NCBI GenBank assembly: GCA_019925105.1
Contig: JAHGAU010000012.1
Location: forward strand, 558,001-622,000
Direction of reading: 5' to 3'
Origin: Niebla homalea
Taxonomy: Eukaryota; Ascomycota; Lecanoromycetes; Lecanorales; Ramalinaceae
Length of the DNA stretch: 64,000 bases
In this document: one piece after another, positions 33,901-44,484 of the stretch
Numbering within the stretch: position 1 is the first letter of the stretch
Layout: every line of letters begins with the position of its first letter
Made by a program: the position numbers and the translations under genes
The notes under the pieces: generated by a model
The model's input: the letters and a program-made list of their open reading frames with translations, nothing else
What the model was told of the DNA's origin: nothing
The model's database searches: none

Positions 33901-35305
33901 ATCTGTAGACCGCTCGCTACGTGTCCTGGCTTCCCGAGTCCGAGCTCCCACGGTTGTTCCGCTCCTGGAATGTTGAGTTCTGAAACGCTAAATCCACAAA
34001 GACCGACCATGGGCGATGAACCTCTGCCAACAGCTAGATAAGATGTTTGAAGTCAGAATGTATTCATCAAAGCCCAAACCCTGGTCTATAGAAACCCTGC
34101 TAGAAGCACATCACTAATAGAAAATCCACGATATTTGACTATCATGTGTGATGAATTACGCTCTTTGGGGTTACGTACCTCCTTCATCCCGGATCTCTCC
34201 ACCAGCACCTGTTGCAGCTCCAGGAAAAGGGCTAATGGCAGTAGGGTGATTACTAACGAGGTAACATGGAGTCAGTGCCGTCTCGTCAATCACTCATTCT
34301 TTTGCGATGAAAAGATCCAGATCGGAGAAAACATACTGTGTCTCGACCTTTATGACATGATATACAGGCTCACTGAGAGAGGTCCATTCACCCGTATAAT
34401 GTGCTGGGCTCAAAAAGCAAGCCTTGTCAAACCCCTCTATTACGGCTGCGTTGTCACTGTATGCGCTCACAACAAAGCTTGGATTCTGGGCGTGAGTCGA
34501 GCGTATCATGTCAAACAGAGACTCCGGCTTCTCAAGACCGTCGATGGTCCAAGAAGCGTTGAACTGCTTGTGGCGGCAGTGTTCCGAATTGACCTAGAGG
34601 TAAAAAAACATCAGCGGGCTCAGTGTACTCGGTTAGGGATGTCTCTACCTGGCTGAACATGAAGAGTTCCACATCGTATGGATTCCTACCAATGGACCCT
34701 TCCTTAGAATAGACGTAGACTAGATAGTCAATCTCAGATGCGTCCAAGGCAAGACCTAACCGCTTATTTGCGTTTTGCAATGCCTGATGCAGTGAGGCCC
34801 CGTCTGCATAGAGATCGATGACTTCCGCTGATATTGTGCCTGGCTCTGCAAATAGCCTCTCCAGCTCTGGCATCTCCCTGGAAAAGACTTCCGTCATCCG
34901 ATCATGGAGAAGGTCCATAGCAAGTCGCTCATCAATGGCTGATTTGGACATTATGGTGACCATTACGCCCCTCTCTATACGACGAACATTTTGCCCGAAG
35001 CCGTCCACCTGCGCGATGTTGGTAGCCTTGCTGCTCCATGGCGATAGTGTTCTTGGTGTCACAAAGAACTCATATCGTTCTGAACCCGCTTCGTCTGCCT
35101 TGACAACATGTGAATCGCCATACGAGACCAGTTTCTTCAGACCTTCGAGGTCCAGATCCGAGGATGGCTTTTCCGTGTTTTCATGAAGATGGATGAAATG
35201 GATGAAACGTGCCTCAACATCAACGACATCAAGTTTCTGAGCAAGCTCTCTTCTTCTGAACTCACTGTAGGCCTGCCCACCTTGTAAAGTGAGGTATTCA
35301 GACAT
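30942..35305 (-). CDS. ADE6: Phosphoribosylformylglycinamidine (FGAM) synthase
   Basis: Four exons: 35305-34649, 34593-34337, 34252-34179 and 34033-30942, giving 1359 aa, normal for the large eukaryotic form. It converts FGAR to FGAM with glutamine and ATP, the fourth step of cytosolic purine synthesis. Visible landmarks: an N-terminal PurS-like part ([10 protein letters not shown]...), the linker with [11 protein letters not shown] at the exon 1/2 junction, [19 protein letters not shown] spanning exons 2/3, [57 protein letters not shown] and a C-terminal type-1 glutaminase with [14 protein letters not shown], the nucleophile Cys in [12 protein letters not shown] and the HAEGRAVF triad His. 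Introns restore these motifs exactly. The ATG at 35305 gives the usual MSEYL start; one 15 nt upstream is also in frame. Confidence 0.97.
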
Positions 35306-35466
35306 TTTTTGAAAGGTCAATACGAGACTGAATGTTGGGCGATCTCAGGGAACAACATGATCTCGGTTTTTGCACAAGATTTCCTCATTTAATGCTATAG
35401 GATCTGACATGCTGGCAATGTTGGACTCTTATACCCGCACCCAATATATGGTCAGATAATGAGCTT

Positions 35467-35576
35467 GGTACGAAACATAGAATTTGAAGTAAGGGCAGTG
35501 ACTTTATGACCAGGGTTTTCTTGCACTCAACTACGTTTCAAATGAATTCAAAGATAAGAAACATTGGTTGAATTGG
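35467..35576. repeat. Imperfect ~110-bp direct repeat, copy 1
   Basis: Begins ggtacgaaacatag, includes cagtgacttta and gtttcaaatgaattcaaag, and ends near acattggttgaattgg. It is matched in the same order by 35715-35824 with many substitutions. Confidence 0.7.
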
Positions 35577-35714
35577 TTTGATTGGGCAACTGTGTAGGTT
35601 TTCCACGGAATTGGCTCATCGATGGCGCGCGTTGTGATGGAATGTTCGCAGTTAGACCATCGTATGCGCAACATGCTCGTCAGGAGCAAAAACAAATGCA
35701 ATGTGGGGAAACAA

Positions 35715-35824
35715 GGTACAAAAAGTATGGTTTGAGTCAAGCGCAGTGACTTTGTAGCCCCAAAAGACTTTTAATTAATAGCGTTTGAAATGGATTGAAA
35801 GGTAAGAAAAATAGGTTGAATGGG
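35715..35824. repeat. Imperfect ~110-bp direct repeat, copy 2
   Basis: Begins ggtacaaaaagtatgg, includes cagtgactttg and gtttgaaatggattgaaag, and ends near ataggttgaatgggg. It is the partner of 35467-35576. Confidence 0.7.
35733..35739. promoter_or_regulatory. TGAGTCA (Gcn4/CpcA-type) site upstream of ADE6
   Basis: A perfect TGASTCA heptamer about 430 bp upstream of the ADE6 start. Purine genes are known targets of general amino-acid control in fungi. A 7-mer can occur by chance, so this is suggestive only. Confidence 0.3.
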
Positions 35825-36164
35825 GAGAAATCCGATTTTGGCGGGACTTTACCACGCCCTCGTTGCAATTCCTTTTGGTCCTAACGAGACACGTACTCTA
35901 CGCAAAATAGCGCTTACTCTTTTCAACCTATTCGAGGACAAGTAAAGGTGAATGAGATTCAACAAACAAAGCTTAAAGAGCTGAAGACCATGCGCCCTTT
36001 TTGTGCCATCTGGCGAAATATTCAAGAAATTTCACGATGAGAGCGAAAGTTAACAGATAGATTCGACTGCCTATCTCCCGAGTCTTGATCGCTGAGACGT
36101 GAAGAATTTAGAGCTAAATTTCCCGCGCCTGGGAACATAAGGCTCCCTCAAGAGCTCCAAAGAC

Positions 36165-37447
36165 CTAATTCTCATGCAATACGCTCTTGAACGTCTCCCC
36201 TGCTTCCTTGGGCTTGCCACCCTCCACCTTTTCTTGCCCCAATTGCTGCTTGCTGAAAGCCTTTGCGTATGGGTTGATCCGCAGAAGCACTTGCTTATTC
36301 TTCAGCGGGTTCTTCTTCTGCACTCCGGCCCTCTTCGTCTTCGCTTCTCCCTTTGGCGCGCGCAGAACAGCCTGGATCTCGGAAGAGTTGATCAGACGGC
36401 TAATGTCGGCATTGTGAACGAGAGCAGACGGAAGTAAAAAGTCCTTCTTGAGCGCCGAGGGCTCCGTCGTCGAGCCGTAGATTGTGTCAAGAGCAGCAAA
36501 AGCCGAAGAAGTCCAGATGATGAAACGGCCAAGATGGCCACCAGGTGCCAGTTGGAGAAGGTTAAGGGCGAATACGGATGATGTCTCGACGCCGGGAATG
36601 TTACGCATTGCTTTTGTAAGCTCCTTGCCGTCCGTCTCAGGGTTGTATACAACCAAAGGACCTCTGCGTTGGCGATGGCGACGTCCTCGCAGCTTTCCCT
36701 TTCCTGCACGGATCTTCCTGGAGGCGCGAACTCTGCTCAGATCTGGTCCAGCGCCGACCGCACCGAGCAATTTAATGGCTGCAGAGGTCTTGACGATTGC
36801 CGCCCCTTCGAATGCTTTGGAAGAGATGACGAGCGGGACTTCTGGGACGGTGGAAATCTGATGGCCGCGAGCGAGAAGCAGAGACGGCACTGAAGAGGCA
36901 GCAAGAGCGGAGGTTGTAGCGAAGCGTCTGGTCATCCGTGAGCTTCAAATTGAAGGGGAGTCCGGGATGTCAACATACTTTTGGCCCAAGTTGATCTTCT
37001 GATGCCATTTCCTCCACACTTTTGTAGGTGCGAACATCCGACCCGAACGGCACATGTTCCCAAAAGCTGCCTGACCAGCACGGTGTGTACCACCACCAGA
37101 GACACGAGGTATACGCGCAACAGCACGACCTGGCATTCCATGGGTCAGTCGTACATCTCGTCTATCCCTGCAATTCTAAAGCCTGACCAGTTCCCCAAGA
37201 CTCAGCTGATGTTTGATGGCCAGCCTTCTCGCTCACAGCGTAGGGCTGCCTCTTGTTCTTTGCCATACCCGCGTGAACCGTCCTATGGGATTCTTAGCGA
37301 TCTCCCTGATGACATTCATTAGGGGCTTTGAGCGTACTGCACAATGTCTGGGCGGATTGGCGCAGTGAAGACCGCAGGCAAGGGGATGGTGTCGGGCAGC
37401 CTCGATCCCTCGCCAGAGGCGATTGACACGGTAGGTCGAGTCGTCAT
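36165..37447 (-). CDS. RPL4: 60S ribosomal protein uL4 (L4)
   Basis: Four exons: 37447-37338, 37282-37188, 37129-36979 and 36927-36165, giving 372 aa, normal for fungal L4. The product begins [18 protein letters not shown], then [41 protein letters not shown], the highly conserved [19 protein letters not shown] and [40 protein letters not shown], and the eukaryote-specific C-terminal extension rich in lysine ([20 protein letters not shown]). It is a structural protein of the large subunit whose loop lines the exit tunnel. The first three introns are short and clustered in the 5' half, typical of ribosomal protein genes. One donor is GTCAGG, the others GTACGC and GTATGT. Confidence 0.96.
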
Positions 37448-37820
37448 CTTGACTTAACTACTCTAAAGCCGATTTCGATTGTCAATCGCATATGTTCAAA
37501 TTAGAGTGAAGCCAACGGAGTGAGGACGTGTGGGCTGCCACATGCGCTAGACCCTTTCCGTGGTAGCGCTGGATCTGAAGCGAGGTTATGCTTGCAAGGC
37601 TTGGCACTTTACGCATCGCACATCATTCATTAGTAATCCGTAGACTTGGAGGTTTTGTGTCCCCGAAGAGAAGCATTATGCATTGAGATATAACGGCCAT
37701 GGTGCAAAAAGCCTATTTGCTTTGACTCAGCTATAAAAATGACGATGATTAAGTAAAGGCATTGGAATAAGGGTAAATCCATTAGAGTTATATTGGAGCG
37801 TTAACCTCTTCGCATCTTCG
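37448..37820. other. Intergenic, 5' of RPL4 and 3' of the esterase gene
   Basis: About 370 bp, AT-richer than its neighbours, presumably the RPL4 promoter. I identify no known ribosomal-protein promoter element with confidence. Confidence 0.45.
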
Positions 37821-39234
37821 TCACAACCTGCTGATTACTCGTCGTCTTCCTTGATGTTTTTTTTGCAGAGCGTCCATGCTCTTGTGCATAAGTTGATCAA
37901 CCTTCTCGTCCGACATGTTGGACAACATTCCCTCCACAATGATTTGACCAGTCTCATTGCCCGCAAGTCCAAAAGAACGACCCTGAGGAGCTTTGAAAGG
38001 AGCAGGAGACTCCATACAGTGCGTTATGAAGGTTGACCATTCTTTCAGACATCTTGAAGCTTGCGGGGTTGTCTCCATGCGAGGGAGCAGCGGGAAGACA
38101 TGCGGCATACTCTCATACTCCTCCCAGATGACTTTGACCCCCTGCTTTGATGCTCGTCGTGCAATTATCCTGTTACTGTCAACAACATGCTCTTGGCCGC
38201 AGGCAAACCACATGGGCGGGCAGCCAGTCCAGTCTTTGGCACTCATGGGACTTATCAGGGGGTGAGCCAACGCCATCGTCTCACAATAAGCGGAGAATCT
38301 TGGCGGGTGTAGAGGCCAAATGCTATCAGATGGGAAGCTGGGCATGGTGTAGAACGGCCGCTCACACGCATAGTCAATGTGTTTCATACTTATTCGTGAA
38401 GGCATGCATTCCGTCTGATCGCAATAGCCACTAAGAAGACTGACACCTGCTGGCAATGCTAACGGTACGGCCATTCCATTGAACTTCAGCGTCTGAGTCC
38501 CGCGCTGTCTTAGATGGAGAAGTAATTGTATCAGGGCCAGAACAAGATTGCCGCCTGAGCTTTCACCTGCCAGTACAAGCCTCGAAGCCGGAATTGGGGC
38601 GTGGAGGCTACCACCTGCTGGGGCCAAAAGGAATAGGTAGGCTACAAACACATCGAACAGAGCTGCAGGGAAGGGATCTTGAGGTGCGAGCCGATAATCG
38701 ACTTGACAGATTTTGCTACCAGTTTGTCGAGCAAGGGCCGAAGGTATGGTACGATTTGTCCAAGGGGCGCCCATCCTATGAAGGTGATTAGTGAGAATAG
38801 CGAGGTGATGAGGTATTGTGCCAATCGTACACAAAACCACCACCCTGTAAGTACATGATCGTAGTGTCGTTTGTTGTATCGCTCAGCAGAGCATCGTACA
38901 TTGCTTTTGGCAGCGTCGATCCTTGGGACGTAGAATGAGGACTAGAGGGACGATGACCGATCCATTCAATATGGACACAATCGGTTTGCCTCATGTTAAA
39001 CTTGTTCCTTCCATGATCCAAGTCGTGAATAGCTCCTAAGAACGCCTTCCATACGTCATCACTCGCACCAAGAGGGAAGGCCGTCTTGCTGACCCAGAGA
39101 GGCTCTCTGATAGGTCGATCTCTGCGGGAGAATAGTTGTCTTTCCAACAGACCTGGGTTGGAGGGAGGGTACCATGCTGCCCGGATGAGCTTCACAGCGC
39201 GTTGAAGTCGAGCCTTTACTTCTGTCTCATCCAT
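37821..39234 (-). CDS. HSL-type alpha/beta hydrolase (esterase/lipase, fold-3)
   Basis: Two exons, 39234-38831 and 38775-37821 (donor GTACGA, acceptor CATAG), 452 aa. The intron lies inside the oxyanion loop; joining gives MYLQGGGFVMGAPW. Downstream are VDYRLAPQDPFPAAL, the nucleophile elbow GESSGG (Ser207), the acid region MSAKDWTGCPPMWFACGQEHVVD and the histidine in SMPHVFPLL. These are the hallmarks of the hormone-sensitive-lipase family, whose members hydrolyse short acyl esters. The usual HGGG is QGGG here: the histidine is replaced, while the three glycines that supply the oxyanion hole remain. The N-terminal ~120 residues form the variable cap. A C-terminal helical tail (~60 aa) exceeds the fold. 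Confidence 0.88.
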
Positions 39235-40093
39235 TCCGAGGCTAAGTCATCAAAGCAATGAGACCGTCGAGGGTGTGATATGTGGGGGCGCGCCGGAAGT
39301 CCAGACGTAAGAACATGGAGAGATTTGAAAAGAGCATGAACGTTTGAGGTTCAGGAGTAGACCTCGTGAAATCACTCGTTGTAACACGCAAAAAAAATAC
39401 CAAAGCATGATGACACATTTTTGGACAAATGACAAGAAAGAGGAACACCGCAGCGGGAGAAACAGCTCGACACAGCATTCCTAACGTTGACGAACTCGAG
39501 CCGACGGCTATAATTAAGCCTGCGATGCCGGGGCAGCCGAGACTCGCTCTACGACATTCACGGAAGGTTAATAGCCGATTCTCGGTCTGACTAGATCGTA
39601 AGACGACGACGCCAACATTCATAGTCGACTCAAAATCGATAGTGGAAGTGCGGGCACGAGCAATGCGATGTAACGTGCAGGGGAGGACGCCTGGAAGAAC
39701 GCGTCGCCAATGGATATCGCGCTTCATCCTACAGGAACAATCCCAGCATCCCGCTTCAAGCCCGGCCTGAGCCCTGGAAACGAAGCGAGCGCCGTGAATG
39801 CTGCATGCATGGTGGCACCACCAGTCGTGGCACGGGTGATGGATCATGCAAGATGATGGAAAATTACTTTTAGCTCTTAATATTAAGACATCGTAGATGT
39901 AGGACACTGTTGCCGTCCTGTCCGAATAAAGCATGACTGTCTGTACGGAGAATGAACCGAGTCAAATGTTTGCAGTCTTGTGTCTACCAAAGATGCTGGT
40001 CCATTATGCGAGGCCAAAGAGAGTGGAGAACAGAGGCTTTCCCAATCGTTGATGAATCGAATCTCTACATGACCAGAAACACCATCGACCGCA
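39235..40093. other. Divergent intergenic region between esterase and TFB2
   Basis: Contains a 230-codon minus-strand open frame (39242-39934) with no recognisable domain, ending eight bases before the esterase start. It may be chance or an unrecognised 5' exon; I do not call a gene. Confidence 0.4.
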
Positions 40094-41680
40094 ATGTCGA
40101 TCTCGACGTCTCGCTCGTTCGAGTACCTCGAAGGCCTCCCAGGCACGACCTTCAACCGGCTTTACAGGCAACCGTCGACTGTGCTCGCGATATTCAGACG
40201 GATGCTCACCCATCTGGGTATGGGCAAAGGCGTTTTGGCTAGACATGCAGCATGATGCTGACGGACATGTTCAGCCAAGAATTTCGTCATGGCCCTTCTT
40301 TATATCAGCCGGCCCTTGCCTGTCCACGATCTAGAGGCCTGGGTCCGGCCTGATGGGAGACGGTGACTCTCCATCCTTGATGGAGCAAGGTAGAATTGTT
40401 GTTTGCTGACAAAAGGAATCAGAGAGCGCGACAGTGCCATCAGTCTACTGGAACGAATGCACATCCTGACCGCAAGAGCAAAGCCTGGCAAAGCTCGGGC
40501 CTACAGTCTTACCAACCCGTTCGCATCTTCCTTGCGATTGGCCTTGACTGGAGGAGGTCATCACAATTCCTTTGGCGTCCCCTGTAAAGTCAAAGAACGA
40601 GATCGAGTCTCAATAGTCGAGCTAGACGACTTTGCCCGTCGGCAGTGGGAAGGCGTGCTCGCCTACATGGTAGGAAGCACCGGCATCGGGCTCGCCGACG
40701 ACGGCGTGCGACTCAGCCTTGGGGTGAAGGAATTGCTGAAGATTGGAATGCTTGTCGAAGCCCGCGGGAAGAGCGTGAACATCACGCAGGACGGCTTCGC
40801 CTTCATTCTGCAGGAGGTCAATGCTCAAGTCTGGACGATCCTGATTCTCTATCTACAGAATGCCGAAGTTGTGAGTCGGCCTCTCCCCCCACTCTTCAAT
40901 ACCAGCACGTTAATGCAGTGCCGCAAAACGCAGCTCAACATGGACGACGTCGACGTCCTCTCCTTCCTCTTCATGCTCGGCTCCCTCGAGCTCGGACTCG
41001 CCTACTCCAAATCGAACCTCTCGGAAACCCAGCTGCAGATGCTCCAAGACCTCGGCGACTACGGCATCATCTACCAGCCCGGCGACCCGGCCACATCCAG
41101 CCTCTTCTACCCGACCCGTCTCGCCACGACCCTCACGTCGGACACCTCCGGCCTGCGGGCGTCCTCCCTCGCGGGCGCCTCGTCCGACCACAATCGCGGC
41201 TTCATCGTGATCGAGACCAACTACCGCATCTACGCATACACCTCCTCGACCTTGCAGATCGCCATCCTCTCCCTCTTCTGCCGGCTCACGACCCGGTACC
41301 CGAACATGGTGGCGGGGAAACTGACCCGCGAGTCCATCCGTCGCGCCGTGGGGATGGGCATCACGTCCGAGCAGATCATCTCGTACCTGACCACGCACGC
41401 GCACCCGCAGATGTTCAACAAGAACACCACGGTCCTGCCGCCCACGGTGGTGGATCAGATCCGGCTGTGGCAGCTGGAGGGGGATCGGATGAAGGCGACG
41501 ACGGGGTTCCTGTTCAAGGATTTCAACACGCAGACCGAATATGAGAGTATCTGCCGGTATGCCGAGGAGATTGGCGTGTTGGTGTGGAAGCAGGATCGCG
41601 AGCGGAGGTTTTTCGTCACGCGGGTGGAGCAGGTGGCTGCGTTCTTGAAGGGGAAATTGGCTGCTGCCAAAGCGGGCTAA
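40094..41680 (+). CDS. TFB2: TFIIH core subunit Tfb2 (p52 homologue)
   Basis: Four exons: 40094-40217, 40275-40362, 40423-40870 and 40919-41680, about 473 aa. The start MSISTSRSFEYLEGLPGTTF matches the family N-terminus (compare yeast ...QYLEEIP). Further landmarks are NRLYRQPSTVLAIFRR, AKNFVMALLYISRPLPVHDL, LRLALTGGGHHNSFGVP, FARRQWEGVLAYMVG, DVLSFLFMLGSLELGLAYS, QMLQDLGDYGIIYQP, FYPTRLATTL and the C-terminal helix region VLPPTVVDQIRLW. Tfb2 anchors and stimulates the Ssl2/XPB translocase in transcription and nucleotide-excision repair. The last intron (40871-40918, GTGAGT...TGCAG) is 48 nt and in frame, so the frame stays open whether or not it is spliced; family alignment favours removal. 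The exon 3 acceptor is AATCAG at 40422, not the earlier AAAAG. Confidence 0.93.
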
Positions 41681-41903
41681 TCTGAGGTGAATGACACGAT
41701 GAAGACGTTTGAACGATGGTAGATTTGGCATGTTGTCAAAGTAAAAGCCACTAGGTCACATATCTTCCTTCGCCGGCAGGATATCTCTCTAGACATGACC
41801 GGGTCAAGGTAGGAAAAAGAAGCCTTTCCTCGAACTCTCATCGAAAGGATGTACATTGCTCTCGCCTCTCCTTGTCAAGAGTGGTGGGGCGGCATTCATC
41901 TTC

Positions 41904-43457
41904 TCATTTGAAATTACTGCTTTTCCGTCTCGCCATCAATCCCTCCAGCCAACCCCTCTTCTCCTTCACTCCCGCAGATGCCCTCGGCGCCTTCTTCACG
42001 GGCTCCTCCATCACCTCCTTCATCATTTCCTCGAAAAGATGGAAGCTCTGGACTGCATCTTCAGTCACGCAGGAAAGGCGTAATTGCATGTAGACATGCT
42101 TCAGCCGCACCGTCTTGTCCTGCATTGGGTGTTTGCCGCTACTGAATTCATCACTGGAGGAGAAGAAAGAGGAGGCTGATGAAGTGAAGGAGGGTACTGG
42201 AGCGGCTTTGTCGCCTCGATCAAGGGGTATTGGTACAGGTAAAGCACTGGTACGGAATATGTCTGAAAGCGCTGTGTATCGTCCCAACCAGTAAGTGGGT
42301 TGCTGAGCATGGTACACCTGCATTTTCGAAACATGTCAGATGGATGCTTTACGCAAGAATCAGATGGGGCTGTTGCTGAGACTCACAAACCTTGGATCCT
42401 CATCCTCATTCTCATCGTACGCTGTGGGCGCGAGAAGAGGTGAAGGTGGTGAATAGTCATGGGCTGATCCTGATTTTGGGGTGGAGTTGACATTTGGCTC
42501 GTGATGTTCAGTGTTCACTGGACTTCCAAGCTCCTCTTGAAAGTGACCGATGTTTCTAACGGCCATTCCACCCTGTACCTTAGGCGGTGGTGTTGGAGCA
42601 AAGTCGTGCGAGATGATGACTGTATCTTCTTCATTGTACGACACAGCGCGCTGAGATGCGACTGCCGCCGAGGTAGCTGCATATTGTATGGGCTCGATCG
42701 CTCTTGCACGTGGAGCCATCAAGCTATCCTTCCTCTTCGGAAACGTACCATAGGGGGTCTTTTGCAATTTCACAAGCCTTGTGGGCGGGGTGATGGTATC
42801 GTTCCTCTTGTTGAGGAGGATGCTTTGCCTCCTCATGTCTCCACCAGCGTTTGATCTGCCGGTCTTTGTGTTCTCTTGCAAGACGCCAAGCGATGGAGCG
42901 CTTGAAAGATGGCCCATCGTGCTGCTGCGCGGCAAAGGCGGTGGCATTGGTTGCATCAGACCGCGTTGCTGGATCTTGACGCTGCAGTCTGGTTCTTGTC
43001 CCTTCCTGCTTGCGGCCCTCGGTATTTGCGAGACGCGGCGGCTTGAGGACGGCAGTTGGGTCGAGCGTTCAGAAGGCCGACTTCGCTCGATCGGTTGTGG
43101 GGGTTGGTTCTCGTCTATCGCAGGGGAGTTGAAGTGATTCAAGGAGCACAGGAAAGACGTTGATTTGGGTACGCCGGATGGTGTCGGTAAGCGCGATTGG
43201 TGATTCAGTTGACTGCTGCTGGAGACAGAAGAGGGTAGTGTTGTTGTGGTGTTCCGGCGTCGACTGAATGTTGAGGATGAGATCCTGCTCATTGCTCCTG
43301 AGAGTTTTCTCTGGCCAACACGCGATTTGCTTTGAGTGTTGTCCATGGCTCTTCCGTCTGCGTTGGATGTTGCAGACATTGTGTTTGTTTCTGGGTTGTG
43401 CATAATGCAGGTCAAAAGCTCTCGATGTGTCATCAACGTGTGATGGTGACTGAACAT
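41904..43457 (-). CDS. Unrecognised fungal protein with disordered N-terminus
   Basis: Two exons: 43457-42387 and 42317-41904 (donor GTGAGT, acceptor TGCAG), up to 494 aa. The first ~340 residues are Ser/Pro/Arg-rich low complexity with many possible phosphosites. The second exon starts with a conserved-looking segment, VYHAQQPTYWLGRYTALSDIFRT, then a helical region (LKHVYMQLRLSCVTEDAVQSFHLFEEMM) and a basic tail. I believe the QPTYWLGRY...D.FRT motif recurs in uncharacterised Pezizomycotina proteins, but I assign no function. In-frame ATGs at 43457, 43403 and 43379 are all possible starts. A later one is likelier, because the divergent F-box gene starts only 80 bp from the first. Confidence 0.75.
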
Positions 43458-43536
43458 TTCTCAAACGGCAATCGGACCACCTTCTACATCATGCAACCCT
43501 ACTTTTGGACTCACCCTGCTGACTTGCCACCTCAAG

Positions 43537-44350
43537 ATGGCAATGGAACCCCCGACAAGGATCTCACTCAAGGATGGATATCAAAGCTATCCCTCGCCGC
43601 CGAGGACTCCAAAGAAGAGCTGCTCTTTGGCAGGCTGCAGTCCTTTGCTCAGAGTGGAGGTTCAGTCTCCTCCCAAGATACCTCCTCCATCCTTCCAAAT
43701 ACTCTCTTCGAGTTCCAATAGATTAAATTACTCCATCTTTGTTACGCCAAGCAAAAGAAGAATATTTGCGGAAACCACAGAGGAGCCACCTTTCAACACC
43801 AAACCTCAAATCAGGAAGGAGCTAATCCACAGAAAAGGTCCCTCAAGCATCCATTCCCTTCCCATGGACATCAGCATTGACATGTACGTACTCTTTAGGC
43901 CTGTCGAAACTTGAGAGCCTGCCAAATGAAATCTTGCTCCAGGTTGCCAGGCAGTTACGACTATCCGAGCTGGTGACACTGAGCATCGCCTCACCCCTCC
44001 TCCGTAACCTCATATCAGCGCCAGCAGCGGGCATGCTCAACACCGAAGCTATCATCTATTGGATCTTTGGTTACGAACCTCCCCAGACTTCACTGAAGAG
44101 ATCCTGTAGAAATGTGGCGAGACCGATACTATCGCGGGAGAATTTGCGGGCAATGTTGAAGCACTTGTGTGAGTCTGTCCCCCTTCAGGAGTTAAGTGAA
44201 CACCACGCTCTGATACTACGGTCGTGTGTAGGGTTCAACGAGCAGATCTCTGACGAGGTTTACGAAGCCTGGATTCATGGGTTGGATCAGCAGGATGCTC
44301 GTATTAAGGCGTCCGAAGCCCGCTCAGGTACAATGGCTCTACAACAATGA
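43537..44350 (+). CDS. F-box protein
   Basis: Proposed exons 43537-43837 and 43899-44350, 250 aa. The second exon clearly encodes an F-box (LESLPNEILLQVARQLRLSELVTLSIASPLLRNLI), the Skp1-binding module of SCF ubiquitin ligases, followed by ~110 residues of helical sequence without a recognised substrate-binding repeat. The first exon is Pro/Ser-rich (MAMEPPTRISLKDG..., PSPPRTPKKS) and has a good start context (aagATGG). The two lie in different frames; a 61-nt intron with a weak GTCCCT donor, TTGAC branch and CTTTAG acceptor joins them exactly (HRK|GLSKLES). If that intron is wrong, the F-box frame alone could start at 43877 (157 aa). The gene ends 135 bp from the convergent TOF1 stop. Confidence 0.75.
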
Positions 44351-44484
44351 GGGTAAAGCGAAGCTGTAGCCATATACGAAAAATTGTGACGACTATGCTC
44401 GTTTCTTGACCTGCTGCCATCTCACGGAGGAATTTCAATGGTCACTGGAATCTGATGGAATGTTTCAAAATATTTTTCCAGCAA

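Larger units (their letters stand above)
35306..36164. other. Promoter region of ADE6 with two related ~110-bp segments
   Basis: Lies between the end of the uL4 gene and the start of ADE6, both on the minus strand. No gene. Contains the imperfect repeat pair listed separately and one TGAGTCA. Confidence 0.5.

Noticed and set aside
39242..39934. 230-codon minus-strand frame upstream of the esterase
   Set aside because: No recognisable domain and a stop before the esterase start; unsupported as a gene without transcript data.
40645..41544. 299-codon plus-strand and overlapping 273-codon minus-strand frames
   Set aside because: Arg/His/Ala-rich shadows of the GC-rich TFB2 exons; the TFB2 frame has clear family motifs.
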